From Medicago truncatula (Eukaryota; Streptophyta; Magnoliopsida; Fabales; Fabaceae), in contig NC_053044.1 of the NCBI RefSeq assembly GCF_003473485.1, positions 52,926,091-52,990,090 of the forward strand: a stretch of DNA of 64,000 bases. The letters run 5' to 3'. The notes beneath the pieces were generated by a model that was not told where the DNA came from, ran no database searches, and was given only the letters and a program-made list of their open reading frames with translations. Of this stretch, positions 11,586 through 24,065 are shown in pieces. A program made the translations under genes and the position numbers. Every line of letters starts with the position of its first letter. Position 1 is the first letter of the stretch.

Positions 11586-14093
11586 TCAGAAGAGGATGTC
11601 ACACATCCAGAGATGTTCCACAAGCTTGTTAACTGTGCGGCTGCTGATCGACTTGCAATTTTTGATATTTAATCCCTCGAGGGAATCACCCAATTTTTTC
11701 AAAGCAGACAAGCTCTTGTTTGAAACCAATGAGCAACCTGCCAAAGAAAGTACATCCAGATTGAACAGGACTCCACGAGTAAGGGCAGAAATCCCTGCAT
11801 CGGTGATTGCACACTCGGAAACATCAAGATCACTCAAGACAATGCAATTGTCTGCAATTGCTGTCAAGGAAGCATCCCCGACCTTTTTACAACCATTAAG
11901 GTTTAGCACTCCAAGAGTCGAACAATGCAACTTGACCATGGACAAAACTCCTACATCTGTCAGATTGATGCAACCACTTAGATTAACATTACCCAAACTG
12001 GCCTTAGACCTCTGAAGCAGTGAAATAAACCCTGGGTCTGTTATTCCCTCAAGTCCAATCAATTCAAGACACTGAAGCGTAGGACAGAGCTTCCCAAGGA
12101 CGTTGAGAGTAAAATTACCAACTCCAGGGCAGTTACGGATTGATAATGACGAAATTGTCTGACATGGAGGTACTGCTGGCAAATTGAGATTCAGATCTTT
12201 GATCCCGTAGCAGCTTACCAGAGTAAGAACCTTCAATTTTGTACCACGGTTTAAAATGGCACCGGCAACCCCAAATTGGGTAATCCTATGGCACTCTTCC
12301 AATTGTAGGCTCACAATTGATGGAGCAGCCTTGGTGAACGATACCAGCCCATTGTCTGACAGAAATGAACACCTACGAAGCTGAAAGTTTTTCACATTTG
12401 GACAACCCTTTCCTACAGCATGAAGCCCGATATCTGTTACTCCAGGGCACAGCCCAATTGTGAGCGACGTTAGTTGCTGCAGTGCATGGCCATTACCCAT
12501 CACCCAGAATCCTTTCTCGGTTACATTTGGAAGGAAATTTAGGACAAGATCAGTAACTACAAAGCCATATTGTCCAATAACTGCTAGTGAGTAATCAGAA
12601 ACAGCTAGCGATTCAAGTGTCAGCTTTTTTAGAATAATGGATGCTGAACATAAAAGGCCAGCAATTCCCTGATCACGAACTCCAGGACAGTTTTTAATTG
12701 ATACGGACCTTAGATTTGGACACAACTTTCCAATAGCATGTAGACCTTCATTACCGATGCTAGGACATGACTCTATCGATAACTCAGTCAGATTCGGACA
12801 GTGCTTTGCAACTGCAATCAAAGCCTTGTCAGAAATTGTTGGCAACTTGCATAGGTCAAGATTCTCTATCTGATGACAACCATTAGCAATCTCGATCAAG
12901 CCTGCGTCGCTAATGGTAGCAACATCCCAAAGAGTGAAAGACTTCAGAGAAGGGCAGCCATGAGCAACTGCCTTGAGACCTACATCAGTCAAGGCACGAT
13001 CTGGATTACTTCCATGAATTGAAAGCTTCCCTAATCCTCCTCGAGATTGTGTGCCAACAGCAATGGCAGCTAGTCTAACATCTGTTGCCTTTTTCCCCTC
13101 TAAGCTTCGAGAAAGATAGCCTTCATCACCAAATTCTTGATTGTCACTGTCCTTGTTTCCAGAACTTGCGTTGCTGCAGATTTCATTCTTGGAAATACTG
13201 CTTAGAAGCGTAAGCCAGCGCTTGGATACAGAAGCACATAAACTCCTATCTTGTCCTTCAGGCAACCTTCTAAGGATCTCAAAGAGGCATTCATCAGGCA
13301 ATGTTTCAATAGATGTCTCTGGCTTCAGATCAAACCATTTTTCTCCACTGAAATCAAATGGAACATTGAAGCGAGATCTCTTTTGAAGAGGTCTGTAAGC
13401 ATATTCTTGACGGCCAAGAGACAAGAAGAGACTCGCCTCCTTCGGGTTAAGGTACATCGACCTTCCAGTACAAAAATCATCACCTCCTGAGAAATCAAAC
13501 ACACACAAGGTCAATATACATAAATCCAAACATATAAAAAAAATTAGAGAAACATAACAGCTCTACAGTAATATTATATATTCTGAGTAAAAGATTTGAA
13601 CACAACCAAACAAAAAAAGACCAAATCATATAAACTAGACATATTAATGAAATCCAACACAAATCTTCGAGCAAAATTACTGATCAAATCAATTTTGAGC
13701 AAAATTACTGATCTCATATGCATACAAAACTATCTATCTTATATGTGAACATGATTCATTTCCCACAAAATACATAAAACAACTACCAGTAAAATTATCT
13801 CTTATCAATAAAAGCAAATTATTAAAACAATTTCATGCCAAATTATATACTATCTCAAAATAAAATAAAATAAAATTGTTCATATCACTAATCAGATCCA
13901 CCAAAAAAAGGTAGATTTAATTTACAAAACCAAAATAAAAATCATAACAAATCAATATAGAAAACTAAAATCAAAACATCAAATTCATATCTATGATAAC
14001 AAACTTCATCAATTAACAGAATCAAAAACCAATAATCAGATGAAACATGAACCAAATTAAAAGCTTACCGGTAAAGCTGAGAACTTTAGACAT
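11586..14093 (-). CDS. EBF1: EIN3-binding F-box protein (EBF1/EBF2 type)
   Basis: Two coding exons on the minus strand: ATG at 14093-14091 with exon 14069-14093, an intron of 582 bp, then exon 11586-13486 with stop TGA. The product is 641 residues. It starts MSKVLSFTGGDDF, has the F-box at about residues 70-106 (LPDECLFEILRRLPEGQ onward), then about 17 cysteine-containing leucine-rich repeats from about 170 to the end (repeating CPNL and GCxxL patterns). The short first exon and total length match the Arabidopsis EBF1/EBF2 layout (623-628 aa). EBF proteins are substrate receptors of SCF ubiquitin ligases that degrade EIN3/EIL factors and restrain ethylene responses in the nucleus. EBF1 versus EBF2 cannot be settled; the symbol is a family label. 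The leader on the minus strand is strongly CT-rich. A copia LTR lies about 400 bp upstream. Confidence 0.95.
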
Positions 14094-14488
14094 GGGTATA
14101 GCTCAAAAAACAACACAAGGTAAAATCTGAAGAGTTGTTAACAAAAGAAACCTCAAAGAAGAGGGAAAAAGAAGAAGAACTCTTGAGAGAGAAAAAAAAA
14201 AAGAGAGGGAGAGGGAGAGAACCCTATGAGATAGGGCAAAAAAAAAAAGGGAGAGAGAAAAAATGAAAGTGAAGGTTAAGGATTGTCAAAGGTGTGGTTT
14301 TTATTAGGAGTGAAAAAAGAAGAGATTGTTGGGTACATTGAGTGTGACAGGATCAAATTCAATGTATCAGAACATGAAAGTGGGGTTTCTTTCTTTCTTT
14401 GTATTATTCTTCCCACCAAATCAATACCAGAAACCAGACCCTGGTTTTATTTATTTTTAATTATTTTTTCTAACATTTTTTTTTTTTT

Positions 14489-14704
14489 TTTTATGAATAC
14501 AAGTAAATAGAGATGATAATAATAGAGAGGAGAAGAAGAGAGAATAGGAGCAGTATTCTTATTCACTGATGTGTGTATCTCAATGTTACAAATGAGCTCT
14601 ATTTATAGAGAAATAGAGTAGCCTATGAATTAAGCTCAATAACCTAATAGTATGGCCCACTAACACATTTGCTATTTGGACATCCACTATTAATATTTAT
14701 AACA
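14489..14704 (-). repeat. 3' LTR of the copia element
   Basis: Nearly identical to the right LTR, plus an insertion of about 12 bp (GATGATAATAAT region near 14512). The first bases of its outer end have been replaced by a T run. Confidence 0.88.
14600..14607 (-). promoter_or_regulatory. TATA-like box in the 3' LTR, directed toward EBF
   Basis: The minus strand reads CTATAAATAGAGCTC. It lies about 500 bp upstream of the EBF start codon in the same orientation. A start site near 14570 would give an LTR-initiated EBF transcript. Position and sequence are seen; activity is inferred. Confidence 0.45.
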
Positions 14705-17700
14705 CTCCCCCTTGGATGTCCATTGAGGATATGCCTCATTAAAACCTTACTAGAGAAAAACCTAATAGAAGAAAAATTCTAGTGAAGGAAAAAGAGTACA
14801 ATATCCCTTTTGTGTATGATAATCTGCCTCGTTAAAAACCTTACCAGGAAAACCCAATGGGACAAAACCATGGTTAAGGGAAAAAGAGTGCAGAACACAT
14901 TTATGTCTACCCCTCATAAAGACAATCATCTATGAGACGAAGAAAGTCAAATAATATTTGTTCTAGTTACTCAAAAGTTTACTTGGAGCGACTTTGTTGA
15001 AATATCTGGTTTATCTTCATAGTCTTCTTCAAATTAGTAGTGCTTGAGAAGTTTCTTCATATTGAGTTGTTGCAAGACCCCCTTTAAGAAATCAACAAGT
15101 TTCTTGTACTTGTAAAATCATCATCCTTAATAAAAGAGCGTTCTTCACTTCCTTGATTATGTTGCTTCTTTAAGATACAAAATATATGCTTGACTTTGTT
15201 TTGATATCTGTATTTACTAACATTGCCAAAGCAAAATACCACAATAAATATCATTAACAAAATACATTGATGTCCTCGTTTGAACTAAGATATGGTACTT
15301 CAGGACCAATTCAAGTTGTTTATCATTTTCTTGAGGACATGATCTATACTAATATCAAGTGACATCACAATCATTATAGTACACAGTCAACTAGATGTGT
15401 CCATATCAAATACATTTGTTATATAAGTTTCTTGATGCACAAAATCTCGTTTAAATGATAAATCTGCAAATCCAAACAAACTTTGTGCATGCAACATATT
15501 TAATTTCAAATATTTCTATAATCAATAGATGTTAGAATCTCTTCAGGAGTTCAATAATATTTATACCATCATCATTAAAATGATTATAACAAATTTATTT
15601 TCAAAGATTTAGAATGGACATATGATGTCATTCCTTCAATATCTCACGAAAATTAATTTTACCGGAGAGTTTCATATACTCATCACTATCACGTGAGTCA
15701 TACAACTATATTGCAACACATCTTTCATATAAATTGAGCCTTCCATGTAATACTAAACTTAATCAAGCAAGAAAAAGTTCTTGAATTCACTTCAGGTAAA
15801 TACGTCTCTTAAACATAAACGTTAGACATATATCAGCTCACTTCCGGTGAGCATATCAAACTCTTTACATATGTATTTTATCAATGTAATTCTCTTTCGC
15901 GCGAAAAATCTTATATATCTAATTAACTTCACATCTTCAAGTGTGCGGACCACAAGTCCAAAAAATTCGACTTTACAAAGCGAGTTTGATATCATGTTTT
16001 AATCCTTGATCCTCGTTAACACTCATCACATATAGCGCTATGTTATAAGCAAAAACATCGTCAACGTTGACTTTAAATTTTGTTCCACCTCATTCCATTC
16101 ATGACATAATTTATTGAGATCTCTTTATTTTTCATACATCTCAGGTACCTGGTCGGTTCTTCTGGAACTTAAAATCAAATATGTCAGATGACTCTTTTAG
16201 AGTTTACACATCCTTAATTGGGTTATCTTTACTTTTAGCTCCTTTTCTTGTTTGAGGATTTTATATGTGGAACTGATTGGTCTACCACGCTTCATGCGCG
16301 GTTGGGACTCATTTGCAATAATCGACAGGGACATCTATTTCGATTGGAGCATTAGCAGCTGCTTATTTTATTTGTTTAACTTTGCAAACGAGTTATATTT
16401 TGAGGATCAAGATGAGACAATAATATTTTCTTTCAAATAATTCATTTGAACTTCAGGTTCACATTTTCAGCTGCTTATTCTCTCCCCCTAATATTGGGAA
16501 AACTAATCAGCCTACTAGGCTGTAAACAAGTTGGCTCAATACAATTTATAATAGATGAAGATTCATATCAAATAGATTTTTTCAATATTCTATCATATTC
16601 AATCTAAGTGCATTATATTGGAGCAATTGTGATAGACACAACACATCCAAAAAATTTACTTAGATGAGAAATATTAAGTTCTTAACCAAAATATAAATTA
16701 TAAAATAAGGGGATGACTTACATATGGTAACTTGTTGGCTTGATGCGAATCAATATTTCAACATACATGATTGGTTATTCCCAAAGTAGAGTTTTGAAGG
16801 TATGGTCTTATAAGTATCAATCATACAATTAACTTTAGACGTCTAAAGAATGGATCTTCAAGTCCATTTTATGAGCATATGCTACAAGTTGTTTAATATC
16901 AGTTTCGATTGATAAATGATACTTATCAAATGCTTTTTGAAAAGTTCATAAAATAAACTCTTTGTCAAATTTGTTAACAAGATAATCGCACAAACTTCTG
17001 GTTTGTGGGTTAATAATAACCATACATGTCATTTAGTTCATCTACACTTTCGATGTATTGATTCACAAATATCAACTTATACGCATTTACATATATTGAG
17101 AGACCAAAATTCTCAAATTTTCTACTTTGAAAAAAATAGTTAAGACACAAAAAGTATTTTATTGAAGAATCTTCTGGCTCTTCAATACAAATTCATTAAA
17201 ATTTATTTATTTTTCGCATCATAACGAATCCGGGATAAACCAACCGGTATTGCCAACTACAAACTTAATATAATTTGTAAACTTCTGGTTTACAATAATA
17301 TGTGTTTCCGTTGCACTAATATAAGTGTAGTACAAATCAGAGGAAAATAACTTTTCCACAACACTTATTTTCTTCAGAGTATATTTCACCGAATAACAAA
17401 AGAAAAAAATCATGCTCTTCAGAAGCCTTCATTAATCATGTAGTTCTTGAGGAACTATATCATAAATGATCAAGGTAAATCATTATTTTGAGCAATCTTT
17501 AATACACTCAAAATGAGCATTCTAAATATGATTTGTAAACTTCTGGTTTACAATATTACGTGTTTCATATGTTCTTATCTATTTGAAACAATAATGACAA
17601 AAAAAAATATATCCAAGTGAAACAATATAATAAATATTCTAAATTTATCTTTTGCATTACCATAAATAGAAATATAGATTAACACAAAAATTCTCCAATA

Positions 17701-18707
17701 AACAAGACTTTATAAATCATACATATTTCTCAGGTGAGTAATAAGGCAACACAAACTGTCAATAAGATATATTTTCAAAGTTTGATATAAGAAAATATGG
17801 ATATCTCTCATGTAATATTTACGAGATAAAAATCTTGTGGAATAAGGAAGAAGAAAATCTTAATCAAATATATTTTTGTTCATAGAATAAGAGAACAATC
17901 TTGCAAGTTTATGAAAGAAAACAAAGCATAGAAGTTTAAAATATTACCTCAAACAAAAATTCTTTGATACTAATTTTCAACTCATCTAAGTTCATACTAG
18001 TGGAACTTTATGACTTTGACATTTATCAGATTAATAGTAATCTCTGCTAAAGAAATTACTATAACCAAAACATCTGTTATATAAAACAAATAGCATGAAT
18101 CATTTACTTCTGGAAACAAAGTTCAATTTATAATGTGGCCTTTTAGTATTTTAATCAATAACCACTCTTTTCTCAATTATAAATTTTAACTAATATTTCA
18201 AAAATTCTTGAAGATATTTTCTCAATTTTGAAGGAGCATATTTGAGTGGTTCTTCAATATGAAGATCAAATGGCTTAAATGTGTGGTTCTTCATGAACGC
18301 ATCATCTAACCTTCATGACTTTTGAGGTTAACAAATAGATCTTCTGAATTATGATCATGGTTTAAATGTATAGTTCTATCAAAACTCAAACACATATATA
18401 ATATATTCATAGCTGTGGTGTAGTTCCTCAGGAAGTTACAATCAAATCTATACATTATTCTTAAAAATAATAAATAAAAATCAGATTTATTATGGAGAAA
18501 TTAGCTGCCAAGGATTAAGGAAACAAACAACCACTTTTAAGATATCCAGTGACGTGCCAAATTTAATCCATAATATTAGGGGAATTAATTTTCGATTTTC
18601 AAAACAGAACAAAAATGTCAAACACATGCTTTCAAACTATTTATTTATATATTTATTTATTTATTTATTTATTTACAGCTCAAATGAATGTTTGATATTA
18701 AAGTATT

Positions 18708-18923
18708 AGTTCTTCAGGAACTATGCCTCAAATCTTCATGAACAATGATTGAGATAATTCATTCCTTAATAGTCCTTCAGGTATGCTTTTAATAATATGT
18801 TTATTTTAGTTCTTCAAGAACTATATCACAAATGTTTATAACCAATGATCTTTTAAAAAAATTATTCTTTAAGTAATCCTTCAAGAATGTGCTAATAATA
18901 AACAATTGTAGTTCTTTGGGACT
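18708..18923 (-). repeat. Tandem repeat of about 100 bp with a 15-bp dyad, copia leader
   Basis: Dyads AGTTCTTCAGGAACT (18708), AGTTCTTCAAGAACT (18808) and a decayed third copy (18910) are spaced 100-102 bp apart. Each is followed by similar flanking sequence (ctataTCAcaaat, aatgatc, ccTTCAagaatg). Related copies occur at 18422 and 17442. They lie between the 5' LTR and the former gag start. Confidence 0.7.
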
Positions 18924-19000
18924 AAATCATAAATAATAGCAAAACAAACCACGAATCAGTTAAATAGATTATATTAATACCTTAGAGCGTGCTGATAACG

Positions 19001-19201
19001 TGTTATGAATACAAGTAAATAGAGAGGAGAAGAAGAGAGAATATGAGCAGTATTCTTATTCACTGATGTGTGTATCTCAATGTTACAAATGAGCTCTATT
19101 TATAGAGAAATAGAGTAGCCTATGAATTAAGCTCAATAACCTAATAGTATGGCCCACTAACACATTTGCTATTTGGACATCCACTATTAATATTTATAAC
19201 A
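19001..19201 (-). repeat. 5' LTR of the copia element
   Basis: 201 bp, TGTTAT at one end and ATAACA at the other, matching the repeat at 14489-14704. It is followed by the primer-site-like sequence on the minus strand. Confidence 0.9.
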
Positions 19202-19266
19202 ATTTTTGGTATTTTTTGTTATATTTTTACTTTAATTGATTGTTTGTTTGACAGCTGGTTCATCAG

Positions 19267-19269
<3 letters not shown>

Positions 19270-19309
<40 letters not shown>
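19270..19309. repeat. (T)40 homopolymer
   Basis: An uninterrupted run of 40 T. The adjacent 27-codon frame (19319-19402) is too short to support as a gene. Confidence 0.95.
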
Positions 19310-19310
<1 letters not shown>

Positions 19311-19402
19311 TGGATACAATGAATCTTGCAAGAATGTTAATCTGCCCTTGTATTGGAAAAGGAAAAACTGTTAAATTAGATGCAGTGCCAGTACATATGT
19401 GA

Positions 19403-20047
19403 CAGTTTCTTTTGTTTTTTTATAAAATAATTTTTTATGAGGAATACAATAATTATTTTTGTATGAATTAGAAGAAAATACAGCTGTACATTTAAAAAGT
19501 ATATATTTTATTTTCAAGAATTAAGAATAGGAAAAATATTTAAAAAACTATATGAAAATAAATAGTAATTAAAAGATTAAATTATTCAATTTTTTTACTA
19601 GTAATAAATTATTCAACGTTAATAAGATTAATTGGTAATATTTTGGGTGTTATTTAATTTATTCAACGATAATGTGTAGAATATTGTAAAAATCTCTCAA
19701 AAAATAGAATTTTTTTAACAAAATATCATAAATTAAATATGAATTTTAAACCACCAAAAATATAAAAATTCATAGTTTGTTAAAAAAAATCTATTTTTTT
19801 TTTAGAAATTCTTATAATATTATAACTTTTTTGTAAAATTTTGATAACAAATATGAATTCTACACATGAGTTTACTTAAAAGAAGAGACCAAAAGTGAAG
19901 ATAAAAAACTTTTGGAGGACTAAAAGTCAAAGAAAATTTCTAGAGGGACTAAAACAAAAAGTTGTCATATTTATAGGGATCAAAAACATATTTAACCCTA
20001 ATAAGTTTTATCAATAAGCATTGATAATATAATTAAAAATAAAATGA
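19403..20047. other. AT-rich DNA with a decayed MITE end
   Basis: 19885-19996 carries repeated 'gggactaaaa' phrases ending near CATATTTAACCC, like one end of the abundant plant TIR MITEs. The other end is not found. Nothing else is seen. Confidence 0.4.
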
Positions 20048-20140
20048 GTTTTTTTTACTGAACCAAGAGTGAGGATGAAATCAAGGAGCCGATGGACATC
20101 CCGACTAGGTCGGCACCCTAGAGAACTCCAATCCTCAGAC

Positions 20141-20198
<58 letters not shown>
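20048..20198 (-). mobile_element. Short retroelement tail plus (TA)n
   Basis: Read on minus, about 95 bp of higher-GC sequence (CCGACCTAGTCGGGATGTCC) ends TTCAGTAAAAAAAA, like a truncated LINE or SINE 3' end. An uninterrupted (TA)n tract occupies 20146-20198. Confidence 0.4.
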
Positions 20199-20201
<3 letters not shown>

Positions 20202-21900
20202 GAAAATATGTACAAGAAAATAAATGAGTGAATCACCTAAAAAATCATATTCAACATTTAACCAATACAATGAACTGTTTTTTTTTTATAGGGACTAAAA
20301 CAATGATTTTTTCTTCTCATTTTAATTAAGTGATTTGTTCAAGTGTTTGAACTATGAGTTGAACAAAATTTAAATTCTTTGAAGAGTTCATATAATCATC
20401 ACTATAAAGTGAGTTATACATACACTATGACACTTTTTTCAAATAAATTGAGATTTTCAAACATAAAAAACCACGTAAAAAAATAAAAAAAAGGACATTT
20501 TTAATTCATAATAAAATATTGTCTAACCTGTTTGGGTCTGGTGTTTGAGTCGGTTTGAAGTTGTTTGGATTTCGTCTAACAATTGATTTCTCGCTGTTCC
20601 CCTATTGCTGCCGATCTTCACTGCTTGTTTCATGGTTGAAGTTTGTTTTGTTGGATGCATCCCATGATCTGCATTCAACATGACTTGTTGCATTGTGTTT
20701 GTGTATCTGGTTGGTGGTTGGGTTCCCGATCTTTGATTCTTTAATTGTTTCGAGATTTGCTGAGATCCGCATGTTCCAAAGTTTGCCTCCATTACGTCAG
20801 TGTCGTCTTAATATTTATATTTGACCTGGTGATTGATTTTCAGACTGTTGCAATATCCTCGTGATTGTTATTACTTATTGTTGTTTTTTATAGGGTGGAG
20901 AAACCTGGACTTGTATTTCCTGCTGTTACAGCAAAACGCTGTAACAGCCCGATTTAACCAAATGGTTAAGATCATAAAGCTGATGTGTAACCTGGACCAT
21001 TTGATATCATATCAACAGTTGTGATTGATTACAGTGTGAAACTGTGTGCTTTTTTACGGCACCAAATCCGAATCCGGAGAAACCTATATGCCTAATATAT
21101 ATTCCGTCGCTAAATATATAAACCTTTAGAGTTTTTTTTCTCTCTTTTTATAAGTTTCTTTTTAATTTTCAATTTCATTAATTACTTATATTACCTTTTT
21201 TTTTGTAATTTGTAATAATTATTTATGAAAATAGTATTTACTAATTCTCTCACTTGAAAGATAAACCTGTAAACATATACCAATTGGCAACAATTTTTTT
21301 GGACATTTTTTTAAAAAAAAAATGGACAAATGTAGTAGCTTTAGAGTTTGAATGGCTTCCTTATAAAAAAGCTTGTTTGATTGGTTAAATAATTTTTGCA
21401 TTGAGACAGATTAAAAAATAGCCGGACAAAAATAGTACACGATCATGAGTTATTCTCCTATTGACAACCTTATTATCTTTACAAGACCCATGTAAATCGA
21501 CAAACATGGATTATCGTTGTCTTCTCAATGTACACAATAGTCAGTCAAGAGAACAAATACAAGAAAGAAAGAAGAAGAAAAAAGAAAAAAAAAACTAGGG
21601 GTTGTATATGTTTATGGAAAACGTTAATAACATGAGTCGGTTAATCAGCATCTTGGTCCAATTTGGAGGCTACATGCATAGTATTATTTTTCAATGCTCG
21701 CTTTCACTCGTTTTTCTTGACTTACTCTCACCTGTTTGTTTTGACTCCAAGGTTCTTCTCCCCTTTGCTGCCTTTGAACCAACATCATCAACAAAGCATC
21801 CTTAATTTGACACAACGTGCCACTCCATCTATATACTTATTCTCATTTCATGCAACATTAAGTCACCATCACCACTCGCTTAAATTCTTCATTTCATACC
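20199..21900. other. Intergenic, no gene supported
   Basis: Frames such as 20523-20792 (minus, Gln/Thr-rich) and 21602-21935 (plus) have no family match. The only distinct structure is the perfect stem-loop at 20922-20948. Confidence 0.4.
20922..20948. repeat. Perfect 11-bp stem-loop
   Basis: GCTGTTACAGC, loop AAAAC, then the exact reverse complement GCTGTAACAGC. It is not followed by a U run or a CTRR end, so it is not an obvious terminator or Helitron tail. Confidence 0.85.
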
Positions 21901-21910
21901 TGCTATTACG

Positions 21911-22044
21911 TTTTTTTTTTTTTTTAAGAAGCTAAATTAATCTATCTAGATTGGCATCAGGGAGAATCAAACCTGAGACCTCGAGGAAGAGCACACTCCC
22001 AAATTTCAAGTCAATACCACTAGGCTAACCCAAGTGAGTTATAC
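21911..22044 (-). mobile_element. tRNA-derived SINE with intact target duplication
   Basis: On minus it has an A-box-like TTAGCCTAGTGG and a B-box-like GGTTTGATTC about 50 bp later, and ends in an A tail (T run 21911-21925 on +). It is flanked by the perfect 10-bp duplication TGCTATTACG (21901-21910 and 22045-22054). Such elements are transcribed by RNA polymerase III and moved by LINE enzymes. Confidence 0.85.
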
Positions 22045-22293
22045 ATGCTATTACGGTTAACAATTATTTTTTAGGAGTATTAACAAGACTCAACTTTTTA
22101 TTACATATTCTTTTATCGGTTGAGGATCAATGCTCACGACAACAAGATAGACACCACATCTTCATTTAGAATCTTAAAACATTAGCTTTAGTAGCTTAGG
22201 TAAATGAGTTGTCTCTTTCATATATCCAACGTTTTATTTCTTTGTAATCGATGTGAGATTAACACGATTTTTCCTTTTTCAATGATAAAAGTA

Positions 22294-23858
22294 AAGTGAA
22301 TCATCAACTTCGTCCCTGAATTTGCAAGCATCAATCAAAATCGTCCCCAAATTTTACGAAATATCAATTTCATCCCTGAATTTGTAAAATGTCAATCAAT
22401 TTTGTCCTTTCCAATTAACTGGAGTGTTAGCGGAGCTGATGTGGCCGTTAACCTCTCACATTGACTGCCATGTCAAACGCCACACAAGCAGGGACTAATA
22501 TGGCCGATTGTAACCAACATTTTCAAGGACTAATTTGGCTGATTTGCAGAAAATGTAAGAATGTCATCTTCCCCAACGTCCCTCTTCCCCAATGGCTATT
22601 TTTTTTCCCCAAATGTATAAAATTGGAACCCTAATTTTACAATCATTAATCCACACTCCAAAATTCCCAAAAATTCTTCCAATAATTAGTGGTAACGTTC
22701 TTCCCCAATTCAAATAACCTCAAACCCTAATTTTTTGATTGAATCCGAAATAAAAAAATCCCGAAAATTCCTTCAAACAAAACTGTTATAATTGAATCTG
22801 AAATGATGGGGGTGGGTGTATGGGCAAAAAATGTTTAGAAAATCGATCTTCATGTTCTAGTCAAAGGAAAGTGAGAATGAAGTTGTTTGGAGGGTGAGGT
22901 AGATGGACAAAGTTGATATTTTAGGAACTGAGCTTAGGTTGATTAAGTTTTTGATAGTCATGGTTTACTTGTTTGAGTTTATGAACATGCTTCTGAATTG
23001 TACTAGACGTGTGTAATGTTTTAATGAAAAGAGGTTGAAGATGAATCTTCATGTAACCTTTCTGTCAAAATATTTACATCAGATTAGTCCTTAAATTTTA
23101 TGGCTATCTATCAAATCGATCCCTAGATTATGTTTAAAAACATCAAATCAGTCCTTGAATTATATAACTAACTATCAGTTTGGTCCTTGAAAGACCAGCT
23201 TTGCAGAACAAAATACAAAACGCAGAAAACACAACTTGATCTTTGCAACATTTACAACATTTGTAGCATCAACGTTTCCATCATTTGCAGCATCAACATT
23301 TACAACATTTCCACCATTTGCAACATCAACATTTTATGCATTTCCACCATTATGAACATTAACATTTTCTGCATTTCCACCATTATCAAATATAATAACC
23401 AACCAGAACAAAAATCATCTTTCTATTTTTTAAATCGAACACCCTAATAAGGCTAATCTAAACAACAACAAAAAAACTAAAAACTTGAAAACAAAATCAT
23501 TAAAAATGAAAACGAAATCATTAAAACTAAAAACGAAAAATAAAAAAACAGCCAAAAAAATGGTGAAAACGAACAAGATGAGAAGGTGAGATGGACGTGA
23601 GACTTACCTTAACCAAAGACCGTTTCGTTTTTCAAAAACCCACCGTCGATCGCCAGCGATGATGATGATTTTGGAGAGGAGAAGGTGATGAAGGTTTTGC
23701 GGGAAGGAGAAAGGTCGGGGACTGTTTTGATGGGTATGACTGAAATCTGAGGGTGGAAATAAAACAGGGGTAAAAATGAAAAAGCAGAAAAAAAAATTGC
23801 ATTTGCAAAATTTGGGGACGATGTTTGCAAATTCAAGGACGAAGTTGATGATTCACTC
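22294..23858. mobile_element. Non-autonomous Mutator-like TIR element, 1.57 kb
   Basis: Terminal inverted repeats of about 38 bp: AGTGAATCATCAACTTCGTC at the left and its near-exact complement at the right. A 10-bp direct duplication GATAAAAGTA flanks it (22284-22293 and 23859-23868). The duplication length fits Mutator-like elements. The ends carry 'tccctgaatttg' phrases. The interior has no transposase; the 94-codon minus frame at its right end overlaps the TIR and is not a gene. Confidence 0.85.
23228..23400. repeat. Short tandem repeat (CATTTCCACCATT units)
   Basis: Degenerate 27-39 bp units such as AACATTTTATGCATTTCCACC and its neighbours repeat 4-5 times inside the TIR element. They produce a repetitive Ile/Asn/Ser frame that I do not regard as coding. 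Confidence 0.7.
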
Positions 23859-24065
23859 GATAAAAGTATTTGTGTAATAGAAATACGTATCAAACTATGA
23901 AGAGTTTAACCTTAAAACCGTCCTTTAAAATTATCTCAGATGTTAAAGACGAGTGACATTGCACTCTATATGTATCAAGTAAAAACTCACAATCCTCATC
24001 ATTCACAATATTGAGAAGTGATTTGATCAATGCTTTTTAATAAGAAGAATGAAAAACAAATGATT

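Larger units (their letters stand above)
14489..19201 (-). mobile_element. Decayed Ty1/copia LTR retrotransposon
   Basis: Two direct repeats of about 200 bp (14489-14704 and 19001-19201) bound an internal region of about 4.3 kb. On the minus strand the repeat reads TGTTATAAATATTAATAG to CATAACA. A purine tract AAGGGGGAG lies just before the left repeat (3' LTR), and GTTATCAGCACGCTC follows the right one (5' LTR), in the primer-site position. The interior has no long open frame, but 16200-16500 read on minus still shows broken copia pol peptide (ANESQPRMKRGRP with adjacent stops). A tandem repeat of about 100 bp occupies 18.7-18.9 kb. The element is dead. Target duplications are masked by T runs. 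Confidence 0.85.

Noticed and set aside
11596..13490. Several plus-strand frames across the EBF exon
   Set aside because: They are antisense shadows of the leucine-rich-repeat coding sequence.
20922..20948. Helitron terminus or transcription terminator
   Set aside because: The hairpin is not followed within about 10-12 nt by CTRR on either strand, nor by a T run.
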